Of a stretch of 64,000 bases of DNA, positions 19,149 through 28,011 are shown one piece after another. Positions within the stretch are counted from its first letter, which is position 1. Each line of letters begins with the position of its first letter. Source of the stretch: an uncultured Saprospiraceae bacterium. GTDB lineage: Bacteria > Bacteroidota > Bacteroidia > Chitinophagales > Saprospiraceae. The position numbers were made by a program, and so were the translations under genes. The DNA is taken from positions 1-64,000 of the forward strand of contig CAKZQC010000028.1 of NCBI GenBank assembly GCA_937139495.1, in the 5' to 3' direction. The notes under the pieces are model-generated. The model did not search any database. It was given only the letters and a program-made list of their open reading frames with translations, and was not told the origin of the DNA.

Positions 19149-20786
19149 ATGAAAATAGCTATTGGACAACTCAATTACCACATCGGAAATTTTGAAAAAA
19201 ATCTACAAAGTATGCTACAAGCCACGGCTACCGCCAAGGAGCAAGGAGCAGATATTATACTTTTTGGAGAGCTTGCCGTTACGGGCTATCCGCCACGTGA
19301 TTTCTTACAGTTCGAAGACTTTATTGAGCGCTGTCAGTTTGTCGTCAAAGAATTGGCGAAAGCCGCTCAAGGCATTGCTATCGTAGTCGGTGCACCTACG
19401 GTCAATCCTGTCATAGAAGGCAAAGATTTGTACAATTCGGCTTATTTCCTAGCTGATGGAGAAGTACTACACGTACAGCACAAAGCTCTGCTACCGACCT
19501 ACGATATTTTTGATGAATATCGTTATTTTGAGCCTGCTTCTACCTTTGAAGTAGTAGAATACAAAGGCAAACGAATTGCTCTTTCTATCTGCGAAGATAT
19601 TTGGAATGTAGGCAACGAAAACCCCATGTACACGATTTGTCCATTGGACAAACTAAAGGAACAATACCCTGATTTCATACTCAATCTGTCGGCTTCGCCC
19701 TTCGATTGCAAACATGCACAAGACCGTATTGACACCGTGCGTGCCAATGTAGAACGCTACCAAATCCCTCTATTTTATGCCAATCATGTGGGTGCTCAAA
19801 CAGAGATTATTTTTGATGGTGGCTCTATCGTGATGTCGCCCGATGGCAAGGTCTATGACGAAATGCCGTACTTCCAAGAATTAGTCAAAACGTATGATTT
19901 GGACGCTGTCCTGAAAGGTGGTATTCATCAAGTACAACCCAAAGAAAAAATTAGCTTAATACACGATGCGCTAGTCGTCGGTATTCAGAATTATTTTGGC
20001 AAACTCGGACTCAAAAAAGCTATCTTAGGACTTTCGGGCGGTATCGACTCCGCCGTAGTAGCCGTATTGGCTCAACGAGCATTAGGAGCAGAAAACGTCC
20101 GCTGCATCTTGATGCCGTCGCAATTCTCTTCCGATCATTCGATTCAAGATGCTCGCCAGCTCGCTCAAAACCTCAATATACAATACGACTTGATAGAAAT
20201 TGAGCCCATGTATAAGGCTTATGAATTGGCACTTCGCCCACACTTTGCAGGCACTCATTTTGACGTGACCGAAGAAAATATACAAGCTCGCATACGAGGA
20301 ATGTTGCTCATGTCTTTTTCCAACAAGTTTGGTGCTATTCTGCTCAACACCTCCAATAAAAGTGAAGCAGCCGTAGGATACGGAACGCTATATGGCGATA
20401 TGGCAGGTGGCTTGTCCGTCATTGCCGATGTCTATAAAACCGATGTGTATGCACTCGCCAACTACATGAACAAAGATGGTGAAGTATTGCCTCAAAACAT
20501 CATTACCAAACCACCTTCGGCAGAGCTTCGCCCCGACCAATTGGATTCCGATAGCTTGCCAGATTATGACATTTTAGATGAAATATTGTATCAATATATC
20601 GAAAAAATGAAAGGACCAAAAGCATTGGTCAAACAAGGTTTTGATGCAAAATTAGTAGAGCGTATCTTAAAGATGGTCGATCGCAACGAGTTTAAGCGAG
20701 CTCAAATGGCTCCTGCACTCCGAGTGTCCTCCAAGGCGTTTGGAATGGGTCGAAGAATACCGATTGTCGGCAAATACTTGAGCTAA
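19149..20786 (+). CDS. nadE: Glutamine-dependent NAD+ synthetase
   Basis: A 545-residue two-domain enzyme that makes NAD+ from deamido-NAD+, glutamine and ATP in the cytoplasm. The N-terminal nitrilase-type glutaminase domain has its catalytic triad at E41 (GELAVTGYPP), K112 and C148 (SICEDIW). Ammonia is channelled to the C-terminal synthetase, which has the PP-loop SGGIDS at 296-301 and the NKSEAAVGYGT segment. Length and ends are normal. A strong terminator follows. Confidence 0.97.
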   Translation: MKIAIGQLNYHIGNFEKNLQSMLQATATAKEQGADIILFGELAVTGYPPRDFLQFEDFIERCQFVVKELAKAAQGIAIVVGAPTVNPVIEGKDLYNSAYFLADGEVLHVQHKALLPTYDIFDEYRYFEPASTFEVVEYKGKRIALSICEDIWNVGNENPMYTICPLDKLKEQYPDFILNLSASPFDCKHAQDRIDTVRANVERYQIPLFYANHVGAQTEIIFDGGSIVMSPDGKVYDEMPYFQELVKTYDLDAVLKGGIHQVQPKEKISLIHDALVVGIQNYFGKLGLKKAILGLSGGIDSAVVAVLAQRALGAENVRCILMPSQFSSDHSIQDARQLAQNLNIQYDLIEIEPMYKAYELALRPHFAGTHFDVTEENIQARIRGMLLMSFSNKFGAILLNTSNKSEAAVGYGTLYGDMAGGLSVIADVYKTDVYALANYMNKDGEVLPQNIITKPPSAELRPDQLDSDSLPDYDILDEILYQYIEKMKGPKALVKQGFDAKLVERILKMVDRNEFKRAQMAPALRVSSKAFGMGRRIPIVGKYLS

Positions 20787-20792
20787 CAAAAG

Positions 20793-20837
20793 AAATAAGT
20801 CCTCTGAATTTAATTATTCAGAGGACTTATTTTTTTC
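20793..20837. terminator. Bidirectional terminator between nadE and the GbsR-like gene
   Basis: A 17-bp perfect inverted repeat (20793-20809 with 20816-20832) with T runs on both strands. It sits between the convergent ends of nadE and the GbsR-like regulator and can serve both. Confidence 0.9.
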
Positions 20838-20860
20838 ATTTTTTGTAGCAACAGCCATTC

Positions 20861-21361
20861 TTAGCTCATTACTTTCATCAGTATATTGAGCAACCAGCTC
20901 GAATCAGAAGTGGCGAATTTGTCCAATACTTTATCGGCACGTTGTGCAAACAATTCAATATCTTGGACGACTTCCAGAAATTCTTTTTTTTCCTTGCTTT
21001 CGCCTTCTATATGTTGTACTTCTTCTAGAATTTTTAGTACAGGTTCTAGTTCCTTTTTCTTGCGGTGCGTAATAATCTGACGGACAACTTTCCACATATC
21101 ATTTTCGCTTACAAAATACTCTCTTCGCTCGCCTGGTTTTAGCTCTTTATAGACCAATCCCCAGTCGATCAAAGCACGTATATTCATATTGGCATTGCCA
21201 CGCGATATTTGGAGTTTTTCCATAATATCGTCAGCACAAAGCGACTCTACTGATATGAGCAGCAGAGCATGCACTTGAGCCATCGTTCTATTGATACCCC
21301 AATTGGAGCCAAGTGTGCCCCAAGCCTGTATAAATTTTTGTTTTGCTTCATCTAGTTCCAT
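20861..21361 (-). CDS. GbsR/MarR-family transcriptional regulator
   Basis: A 166-residue winged-helix repressor-type regulator. The helix-turn-helix region is MEKLQISRGNANMNIRALIDWGLV, followed by the wing GERREYF. This pattern is typical of the GbsR branch, which controls osmoprotectant genes in Bacillus; the target here is unknown. The C-terminal half is helical and probably dimerises. A perfect palindrome upstream overlaps its likely -33 element, so autoregulation is plausible. Confidence 0.85.
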   Translation of the reverse strand: MELDEAKQKFIQAWGTLGSNWGINRTMAQVHALLLISVESLCADDIMEKLQISRGNANMNIRALIDWGLVYKELKPGERREYFVSENDMWKVVRQIITHRKKKELEPVLKILEEVQHIEGESKEKKEFLEVVQDIELFAQRADKVLDKFATSDSSWLLNILMKVMS

Positions 21362-21365
21362 ACTC

Positions 21366-21408
21366 TAAAGATAGGTTTTTTTATGTACTTTCAAAAGTTT
21401 TTGAAAGT
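21366..21408 (-). promoter_or_regulatory. Palindromic operator and promoter of the GbsR-like gene
   Basis: A perfect 10-bp inverted repeat with a 2-base spacer (21387-21396 / 21399-21408, ACTTTCAAAA / TTTTGAAAGT). On the minus strand the last bases before its final AAAGT supply a TTG; 18 bases later comes TATCTTTA (21373-21366), one base off the -7 consensus. The start codon follows almost at once, implying a leaderless or very short leader. The arrangement suggests repression by the adjacent regulator. Confidence 0.6.
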
Positions 21409-21423
21409 TTAAAAAGGCAATTA

Positions 21424-22443
21424 CTACAATAAGGGAAGTAAGCCATAAGTAGCTTTATTTTTTTTGCTTTCTCGGAATACCGCAGCCGTTTCCGATATCG
21501 TTTGTTCTAGCGGAATAAAGCGATAATTCAATTGCTCTTTTATTTTTTGATTGTCATAATAATAGACCGATTGCATGGTTCGGATAGTCTCGGCAGTCAG
21601 TAGTGGCGTAGAGCGAAAAAATTTGGAGCGCCACCATTCAGCTTGTGCCATCACTTGAATAAGCCAAACAGGAGCAGGTTTAGTCGGTTGGGGTTTGCCC
21701 AATCCTGTTGCCATTAGTGTCAAAAAATCTTGGTGCGTTGTATTTTGGGCATTGAGAATATAACGTTCCGCCACTATATCACTTTCCATAACGGCGATGG
21801 CTGCTTTCGCCACATCTCGCACATCCACGAACCCCGTGCTACCGCTTGGATAATATTTGAGTCCACTCCAAACCCGACCAAACACCTTGCACGAACCACT
21901 GTCCCAATAGCCTGCCCCCAATATAACGGCAGGATTGACAATAGCAGCGTTTAGCCCCTCTTGTATGCCTCGCCAAACTTCTGCTTCTGCTTTAAATTTG
22001 CTAATCGCATAATTGCTATTTTCTTTACTATTTTCCCACTGAGCCGTCTCATTGATATGCGGTTGATTCAGTTTCCTACCCAATGCTGCTATTGAGCTGA
22101 CGTGTACCAATTTTGTTACTTGATGTTCCAAGCACATATTAACAATATTAGCCGTGCCATCGGCATTGACTTCTAGCATTTTTTTGGCTTCTCGTGGATC
22201 AAACGAAATGAGTGCAGCCACATGATACACTTGATGAACTCCTTTCATTACTTTATCCAAAAACGGCACATCGAGAATATCGCCTTCTACCCATTCCACT
22301 TGGTCTTGTACGGCAGCTACCAAATCCATTGAACTCGTCGCTCTTCGCAAGGCTTTGACCTGATAGTTTTGCTGCAATAAATATCGAATCAGATAACTTC
22401 CTACGAATCCTGTTCCTCCTGTTACTAATACTTTTTTCTTCAT
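21424..22443 (-). CDS. NAD-dependent epimerase/dehydratase (dihydroflavonol-reductase-like)
   Basis: A 339-residue extended short-chain dehydrogenase. The nucleotide-binding GxxGxxG is in VTGGTGFVGSYL at the N-terminus, and the catalytic YxxxK is in NYAISKFKAE near residue 145, preceded by the VHVSSIAAL strand carrying the catalytic Ser. Closest to the dihydroflavonol-4-reductase-like group; the substrate is unknown and may be a sugar, sterol-like or isoprenoid compound. A TACCTTTG box lies at 22509-22502. Confidence 0.85.
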   Translation of the reverse strand: MKKKVLVTGGTGFVGSYLIRYLLQQNYQVKALRRATSSMDLVAAVQDQVEWVEGDILDVPFLDKVMKGVHQVYHVAALISFDPREAKKMLEVNADGTANIVNMCLEHQVTKLVHVSSIAALGRKLNQPHINETAQWENSKENSNYAISKFKAEAEVWRGIQEGLNAAIVNPAVILGAGYWDSGSCKVFGRVWSGLKYYPSGSTGFVDVRDVAKAAIAVMESDIVAERYILNAQNTTHQDFLTLMATGLGKPQPTKPAPVWLIQVMAQAEWWRSKFFRSTPLLTAETIRTMQSVYYYDNQKIKEQLNYRFIPLEQTISETAAVFRESKKNKATYGLLPLL

Positions 22444-22704
22444 AATTTCTTGTTCCTTATTAGGGGTAATAATCTAGTATTTTGATGCCGCTATTTATTA
22501 CCAAAGGTAATAAAACAAAAAAATAATGCTTAAATCTAATCTTATTCTATCTAAGAATTGTATTTTAATAGATTGAAGTGCATCATTTTAATAATGCCTT
22601 CTATACAAACGCTTTTTTAGACGTCTTTGGAGCATACCAAACTAAATAGCTCTATCAGGCGTTTCCTATTTGGGGAAGCACCCACCACTAAAACAATAAA
22701 CATT

Positions 22705-24138
22705 ATGGAAATTAGTAAGTTTCAAAAAACTAAAATATTAGCAACTGTTGGACCTTCGTCCAATAATTATAGCACCTTATTGGAATTGGCGAAAGCAGGC
22801 GTTGATGCCTTTCGTCTCAATTTTTCGCACGGCTCTCATGAGGATCACCTCAAGGTGTTTGAATACATTCAGCACATCAACAAGAAGTACAAAACAAACA
22901 TCAGTGTACTAGCTGACTTGCAAGGACCAAAACTGAGAGTTGGAGAAATAGAAAATGGCAAAATGCCCCTCAAGCAAGGGGATATTTTGACTTTTGTCAA
23001 TGAAAAATGTATCGGTAATTCTGAAAAAATATACATGAGTTACGAGCAGTTTCCACAAGATGTGCAAGCGGGCGAAAAAGTACTCATTGATGATGGCAAG
23101 GTAGAGCTGATGGTCACCGAAACCAATGGCAAAGATACGGTCAAACTAAAGGTATTGTATGGCGAATTTTTGTCTTCTCGCAAGGGAGTTAATTTGCCTG
23201 ACACCAATATTAGTTTGCCTTCCTTGACGGAAAAAGATTTGATTGATTTGGAGTTTATTCTCAAATATCCATTCAACTGGATTGCACTTTCTTTTGTGCG
23301 CTCCTCTGACGACATCGACAACCTCAAGCAACGCATGGAAGCCAGCGGTCACCGTGCTAAAATTATTGCTAAAATCGAAAAGCCTGAAGCGATCGAAAAC
23401 CTAGATTCCATCATTGATATCTCCGATGGGATTATGGTTGCTCGTGGTGATTTGGGTGTAGAAGTACCGATGCAAAAATTGCCTATTTTGCAAAAGCTCA
23501 TCATTCAAAAATGTTTGGCAAAAGCCAAACCTGTGATAGTAGCCACGCAGATGATGGATTCTATGATCAAAAATCCTACGCCTACTCGTGCCGAGATTAT
23601 TGATGTAGCGAACGCCGTACTTGATGGCACCGACGTAGTGATGTTGAGTGGCGAGACCGCTATGGGTATGCACCCTGTAAAGGTAGTCGAGTCGATGAAC
23701 AAAATTATAGCAGAAGCTGAAAAAACGCCTTCTATTTATTATAGAGGATTGGTGCCAAACGAAGAGTCGCCATCGTTCTTGTCAGATGCGATTTGCTACA
23801 ACGCCTGCCGTATTGCTCGCCAAGTAGATGCCAAATGTATCATTGGTATGACCAAGTCGGGCTACACCGCTTTTATGGTGTCCAGCTATCGTCCAGAAGC
23901 TCATATTTTTATCTTTTCGTCCGATGAAGAAATGCTCAATACGCTCAATTTAGTGTGGGGAATTCGTTGTTTTTATTACGATAAATTTACGAGTACCGAC
24001 GATACGTTTAAGGACGTACAAGACGAATTGCAAAAAATGGGCTATCTCGTAGAAGGTGATATTGCCATCAATACAGGCTCTATGCCGCTGCACATGCGCA
24101 AGAAAACGAATATGCTCAAGGTATCTGTTATTGAGTAA
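22705..24138 (+). CDS. pyk: Pyruvate kinase
   Basis: The last ATP-yielding step of glycolysis, phosphoenolpyruvate to pyruvate. I start at the ATG at 22705 (477 residues), since the longer frame uses TTG and adds a non-homologous stretch. Motifs: TKILATVGPSSNN, FRLNFSHG, IIAKIEKPEAIENLD with the catalytic Lys, ISDGIMVARGDLGVEVP with metal ligands, and DVVMLSGETAMG. The C-terminal allosteric domain is complete. A 14-bp hairpin follows. Confidence 0.97.
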   Translation: MEISKFQKTKILATVGPSSNNYSTLLELAKAGVDAFRLNFSHGSHEDHLKVFEYIQHINKKYKTNISVLADLQGPKLRVGEIENGKMPLKQGDILTFVNEKCIGNSEKIYMSYEQFPQDVQAGEKVLIDDGKVELMVTETNGKDTVKLKVLYGEFLSSRKGVNLPDTNISLPSLTEKDLIDLEFILKYPFNWIALSFVRSSDDIDNLKQRMEASGHRAKIIAKIEKPEAIENLDSIIDISDGIMVARGDLGVEVPMQKLPILQKLIIQKCLAKAKPVIVATQMMDSMIKNPTPTRAEIIDVANAVLDGTDVVMLSGETAMGMHPVKVVESMNKIIAEAEKTPSIYYRGLVPNEESPSFLSDAICYNACRIARQVDAKCIIGMTKSGYTAFMVSSYRPEAHIFIFSSDEEMLNTLNLVWGIRCFYYDKFTSTDDTFKDVQDELQKMGYLVEGDIAINTGSMPLHMRKKTNMLKVSVIE

Positions 24139-24142
24139 TACT

Positions 24143-24176
24143 ATAGTAGCGATTAGCTTGCACTAATCGCTACTAT
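24143..24176 (+). terminator. Hairpin after pyk
   Basis: A perfect 14-bp inverted repeat (24143-24156 with 24163-24176) with a six-base loop just after the pyk stop. Only a weak T-rich tract follows, so it may protect the 3' end or terminate partially before the amidase gene. Confidence 0.6.
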
Positions 24177-24226
24177 TCCTTGATTATAATATTTAATCTT
24201 GAACCAAAAAAATAGAACTAAAACAG

Positions 24227-25177
24227 ATGGCATTACTAAAAAGAGGCAGCAAAGGACAAGCTGTCAAAGACCTACAATATAAACTCAAAAAAGTACTCAA
24301 TCGCTCTATTTCGATAGATGGTGATTATGGACCGACCACGGAAGGCATGGTCATACTTTTTCAGCGACTCTATAACCTGACTGCCGATGGTATAGCGGGC
24401 AATTATACACAAGCTAAACTCAAACAAGTTTATGACGCCATATTCCGCTACAACTCAGGGCTATTGCACTTTGGCAAACGCCGTTTTGTCGTATTTGTAG
24501 ATGCGGGGCATGGTGGAATTGACGAAAGTGGCGACTATGTCACCCCTGGCAAACGTGCCTATCACGAAGGCTCAGGACTACACGAGCGAGGACATTATTA
24601 CGAAGGTTACGAAAACAGAATGATTGCAGAAGCATTTATCGAAAAATGTACGGAAGAAGGTATTATGTGCATTCGTACCTATCACCCCTACAAGGATATT
24701 TCGCTCAGTGAACGCACCGAAATCGTCCGAAGTTGGCTTCGCCGTGGCTATTATGGCTTTATGCTGTCGTTCCACTCCAATGCTATATCAAGCCGCAACT
24801 CTGCCGAAAAACTAAATGCAACTCGTGGATTGATGGTATTCAGTACCCGAGGCAATAACTATTCGGATATTATTGCGACCCAACATTTTGAGAATATCAA
24901 AACTATTGTTGGTGCCGACAACTGGCGATTTAGAGAAGAAAAAAGTGCTGATGGAGATGTTGATTATGAAGTCAATTTCCAAGTATTGAGAGAAACTGAC
25001 CTGCAAGAATTTCCTTGGTTTGGTGCGGTACTCGAAGAGTGGGGTTTCCATACCTCCAAAACCGATGCGGAGTTTATTGTCAACCCTCAAAACAGAGGTA
25101 AACGAGTAGCCGCAGCTCTACAAACAACCAAATGGGTCAAAAAGAACTTGACGAATATATTGACAGGAAAAGCATAG
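24227..25177 (+). CDS. N-acetylmuramoyl-L-alanine amidase with peptidoglycan-binding domain
   Basis: 316 residues. Residues 1-70 form a PG_binding_1 domain (GSKGQAVKDLQYKL, DGDYGPTTEGMV, GIAGNYTQAKL). The rest is an Amidase_3 zinc hydrolase that cuts the muramoyl-alanine bond: H95 in VDAGHGG, E129 in EGYENR and H183 in SFHSNA bind zinc. No signal peptide is visible, unusual for a cell-wall hydrolase; it may be exported by another route, released by lysis or act on phage-like or recycled material. It is 6 bases upstream of radC. Confidence 0.88.
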   Translation: MALLKRGSKGQAVKDLQYKLKKVLNRSISIDGDYGPTTEGMVILFQRLYNLTADGIAGNYTQAKLKQVYDAIFRYNSGLLHFGKRRFVVFVDAGHGGIDESGDYVTPGKRAYHEGSGLHERGHYYEGYENRMIAEAFIEKCTEEGIMCIRTYHPYKDISLSERTEIVRSWLRRGYYGFMLSFHSNAISSRNSAEKLNATRGLMVFSTRGNNYSDIIATQHFENIKTIVGADNWRFREEKSADGDVDYEVNFQVLRETDLQEFPWFGAVLEEWGFHTSKTDAEFIVNPQNRGKRVAAALQTTKWVKKNLTNILTGKA

Positions 25178-25183
25178 AAAAAC

Positions 25184-25897
25184 ATGAACCCCGACACTCC
25201 CTCTCCCAACAAGCTCAATTCTATTAAAAATTGGGCGGAAGCCGACCGACCTAGAGAAAAACTCATTACCAAAGGGCGAAAAGCCCTTAGTGATGCCGAA
25301 CTTATTGCTATTCTGCTGGGTTCGGGCAATGCGACCGAGTCGGCAGTGGCTTTGGCTAGGCGCATCTTGGCAGGCTTCGATAACGACCTCAACAAGTTGG
25401 GTTTGGCTACACTTCGAGAACTACAAAAATACAAGGGCGTAGGCCCTGCCAAAGCCATCAGTATAGCCGCTGCACTAGAACTCGGTACACGGCGGCAGGC
25501 GACTGCTGTACATACGCTACCACAAATCACCAGCAGCAAAGACGCCTTTGATATCCTCTATGGCTTTTTGGCAGATTTGCCGCATGAAGAATTTATGGTA
25601 CTGATGCTCAATAGAGCCAATCGAGTAATCAAGGAGTTGTATATCAGTACGGGCGGTAGCTCTAGCACGGTCGTCGATGTCAAAAAAATATTTAGATTGG
25701 TACTCGAACATGATCGAGCAGCTAGCATTATATTGGCTCACAACCACCCTTCCGACAACCTAAAACCTAGCAAAGCAGATATTGCGATTACTACCAAAAT
25801 AAAACAAGCAGGTAATGTATTGGATATAGCCGTACTGGATCATATCATAGTCGCTGGCAAAGGCTACACGAGCTTAGCCGACGAAGGACTGATGTAG
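25184..25897 (+). CDS. radC: RadC family JAB1/MPN protein
   Basis: 237 residues. An N-terminal UPF0758 helical region contains the helix-hairpin-helix GVGPAKA (85-91). The C-terminal JAMM metalloprotease-like domain has H186, H188, S190 and D199 in AHNHPSDNLKPSKADI. Once called a DNA repair protein, its true function is unresolved. It is probably cotranscribed with the amidase. Confidence 0.93.
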   Translation: MNPDTPSPNKLNSIKNWAEADRPREKLITKGRKALSDAELIAILLGSGNATESAVALARRILAGFDNDLNKLGLATLRELQKYKGVGPAKAISIAAALELGTRRQATAVHTLPQITSSKDAFDILYGFLADLPHEEFMVLMLNRANRVIKELYISTGGSSSTVVDVKKIFRLVLEHDRAASIILAHNHPSDNLKPSKADIAITTKIKQAGNVLDIAVLDHIIVAGKGYTSLADEGLM

Positions 25898-25951
25898 CAT
25901 TAACAGAAGTTTATTTTACGCTCAAAATCGGACAATGTCTTTTTTTTGTTA

Positions 25952-25982
25952 TTGAGATTAGTAAATCGAGTACCTATATTTG
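25952..25982 (+). promoter_or_regulatory. Bacteroidota-type promoter of the candidate RNA gene
   Basis: TTG at 25952-25954, a 20-base spacer and TATATTTG at 25975-25982, a full match to the -7 consensus. It points into the structured stretch that ends at the terminator at 26213. Confidence 0.65.
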
Positions 25983-25988
25983 TAGAGT

Positions 25989-26213
25989 GATAAACAAACA
26001 GCAATACAACTAAAGAAATGCAAGGCTTTAGTTGAGTTGCTGACAATGAATAAATAAAAACAATAAAGTATCTTGGTATAGTTATGAATATAAGTGTAAG
26101 CGACTTGGAGGTAGGGACCCAATAGCTTAGTATAGCACTATTATGCATATATCCATGATACTGTATTTAAGTACATTAAAGGCTTTTTTGCTTCGGCAGT
26201 TAAGCCTTTTTTT
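25989..26213 (+). ncRNA. Candidate structured small RNA
   Basis: About 225 bases bounded by a consensus promoter and an intrinsic terminator (26178-26185 with 26202-26209, then seven T). Inside are two large stem-loops. The first pairs 25999-26015 with 26026-26042 (17 positions, two mismatches). The second is a long interrupted hairpin closed by 26067-26076 with 26153-26162, continuing through a middle helix to an apical stem (26097-26101 / 26125-26129 and 26105-26108 / 26119-26122). No credible protein is encoded; an 82-codon frame on the other strand has poor composition. I cannot match it to 6S, SRP, RNase P or tmRNA by motif. Confidence 0.55.
26178..26213 (+). terminator. Intrinsic terminator of the candidate RNA gene
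   Basis: AAAGGCTT (26178-26185) and AAGCCTTT (26202-26209) are separated by a GC-containing loop and followed by a T run on the plus strand. It is about 280 bases past radC, too far to be a simple radC terminator, and touches the stop codon of the convergent gene. Confidence 0.75.
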
Positions 26214-27612
26214 ATTGTAATAGCTGCAATAACCAATCACGTTCTGTTAGCGGATTGGTTGTTTCTATTTCTCTGACAAGCTTTTGGCGAGCAGCTCGTT
26301 CAAAACTAGGCGTGCGAATAATTTTCTGAAGCAGTCGCAGTATGTTTTTGTAGTTGGTACGATGATACCCCATCAATTCTTTGCGTTGCAAAAACACATA
26401 AAAACTATGTAGCAATGAATCTAACGCTGCCCAATTTTCTTGCTGATAATACACCTTGACTAGCATCATTTTAGCTCCAATATTGAGTAGCAAATCATCA
26501 AATTCGACCTGCCAAAGTAACTCTTGTGTTCGTTCTAGCTCATGTTTGGAAAGTGCCAACTTGGCTTCCGCAAATAGTGCATACGTCTGCTGATACGAAC
26601 TAGATAACAAGGGCGTATAAGTAGCTATAAACTGAGCTGTCCAGTCATGCTGCTGCAGCTTGAGGGCTGCCGTGACAATGTTCTTGTAAGTAAATCGACT
26701 CAAACGCCCATTTTCTATCAATATCTGATGCTCCAATCCATATTTGAAGAGCTCAAAAACAGCCTTTATATACTGCTCTGCCCCTGTATTGAGTCGTTTG
26801 ACACAATAATTGATGGCAATCAAATAGGTATCTTTAATCTCCCCAGCAGGAAGCAGATTGGGATAATCAAACAAAAGCTGTTGCAACTGCTCAAAATGCT
26901 GCTCTTCGTTTGGCAAATGCAGGCACTGATAACTGTGGTAATACAATTGTATAGCGATACAATCGTCATAATCGCCCTGCTCTATCGACTCCAATAAGGT
27001 CGCCAAAAGTGGAATTTGATAACTACCTTTGTATATATTTTGATGCGTAATGGCGATACAAGCGTATTGCAATGTTCGGATAGCGAAAGCCGTACTGTGG
27101 CTATCAAAGATAGCTTGCAAATTGGTACTTCTTATTCTCGTTTGTGTTCCTTTTTGCTCAAATATAGCAGCTTCTAATTCATAATTTTGATAAAAAAAAG
27201 CACCACTTTCTGTGGAATGTTTAGCTTGAATTTTAGTCGCTTTTTTCAAGTATTGTTTTGCTAGTTTTTCTTGCTGCTGCTGCGTCGCATATTTAGCCAA
27301 CAACAATTGCTGCGAGAATTGATCATCCTTGGTATTCCAATACACCAAAAAACCTTCGAGCTGCTTCACTGCCAACGCTCCCAAATGCCGTAGCCGCAAA
27401 TCATCAAAAGGTAAATCTGGGTAAATTGCTGCAAATATTTTTTGTTTCTGCAAGGTGCGTTCCGTCAATTTTTGTTTGTCAAAAATATAATCCATCAATG
27501 CCGACACGCCCTCATGTTTGTTGTGCACAGGCGAATGCACCCATTTTTTGAACGCCTCTAGTTGATTGCCAGAAAGGGTCTGGTATAATTGTATTAGTTT
27601 ACTACTCAACAT
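26212..27612 (-). CDS. Hypothetical helical protein
   Basis: A 466-residue protein that I do not recognise. It is almost entirely alpha-helical, rich in Leu, Gln and aromatic residues, with no signal peptide or membrane helix. Spacing of paired helices (for example AKYATQQQQEKLAKQYLKKA and AKMMLVKVYYQQENWAALDS) suggests degenerate TPR-like repeats. It starts MLSSKLIQLYQTLSGNQLEAF, followed by a conserved-looking KWVHSPVHNKH. A 14-base motif (27651-27664) 39 bases upstream of its start also occurs near 25.9 kb. Confidence 0.65.
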   Translation of the reverse strand: MLSSKLIQLYQTLSGNQLEAFKKWVHSPVHNKHEGVSALMDYIFDKQKLTERTLQKQKIFAAIYPDLPFDDLRLRHLGALAVKQLEGFLVYWNTKDDQFSQQLLLAKYATQQQQEKLAKQYLKKATKIQAKHSTESGAFFYQNYELEAAIFEQKGTQTRIRSTNLQAIFDSHSTAFAIRTLQYACIAITHQNIYKGSYQIPLLATLLESIEQGDYDDCIAIQLYYHSYQCLHLPNEEQHFEQLQQLLFDYPNLLPAGEIKDTYLIAINYCVKRLNTGAEQYIKAVFELFKYGLEHQILIENGRLSRFTYKNIVTAALKLQQHDWTAQFIATYTPLLSSSYQQTYALFAEAKLALSKHELERTQELLWQVEFDDLLLNIGAKMMLVKVYYQQENWAALDSLLHSFYVFLQRKELMGYHRTNYKNILRLLQKIIRTPSFERAARQKLVREIETTNPLTERDWLLQLLQ

Positions 27613-28011
27613 ACTTTTTTATTTGGTACTAACATACTAAAATAAATCTTCAAAATCGGACAATTAAAGGTTTATGTTATTGGTAGTTCTACTTTAGTGT
27701 TGTATTTTAGTATTGTCCTAAAGTTTATCTCTTGGATTCAAAAAAAGCACCCCTTATCAAAGATTCCCGACGTGAAGTTGGGATCTTCGACCAACGGACG
27801 TAGGGATTCCACGGATTCCTTTTTCAGAATAAGGTCAAAAATCTCTTTAAGTTGTTTAATCCCTTCTTGGAAATTCGCTATTAAGAAAGCTATTATTGGA
27901 AGTCTAACCTCTAGTATCTAAAAGCAAAGTGGTCTTATTAAAAGCAATGCTAACTCTTATTTTTTTTCCAAAAGATGACGCTAACTAAAAAGTTTACAAA
28001 AACTCATCGTT
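27613..28011. other. Intergenic region with repeat remnant
   Basis: 399 bases. 27760-27830 is less AT-rich and holds a bulged hairpin (GATTCCCGAC with GTTGGGATC) and a tandem GGATTCC pair. 27889-28000 is the first copy of a degenerate direct repeat found again at 30845-30957. No gene is seen. The whole may be a decayed mobile element or a leader for the downstream gene. Confidence 0.5.
27889..28000 (+). repeat. Degenerate direct repeat, left copy
   Basis: About 110 bases alignable to 30845-30957 in the same orientation, with shared blocks GCTATTATT, AAGTCTAA, TCTAGTATCTAA and AGCAAAG. The pair flanks the leucine-rich T9SS gene. Confidence 0.65.

Noticed and set aside
22627..22704. TTG-started extension of pyruvate kinase
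   Set aside because: It adds a stretch absent from the family; the ATG at 22705 gives the normal N-terminus. The same reasoning removed TTG or GTG extensions at 32568, 35161, 35300, 37973, 57339 and 63516.
25900..26148. 82-codon minus-strand frame
   Set aside because: It overlaps the structured RNA candidate and its promoter, and has no recognisable domain.
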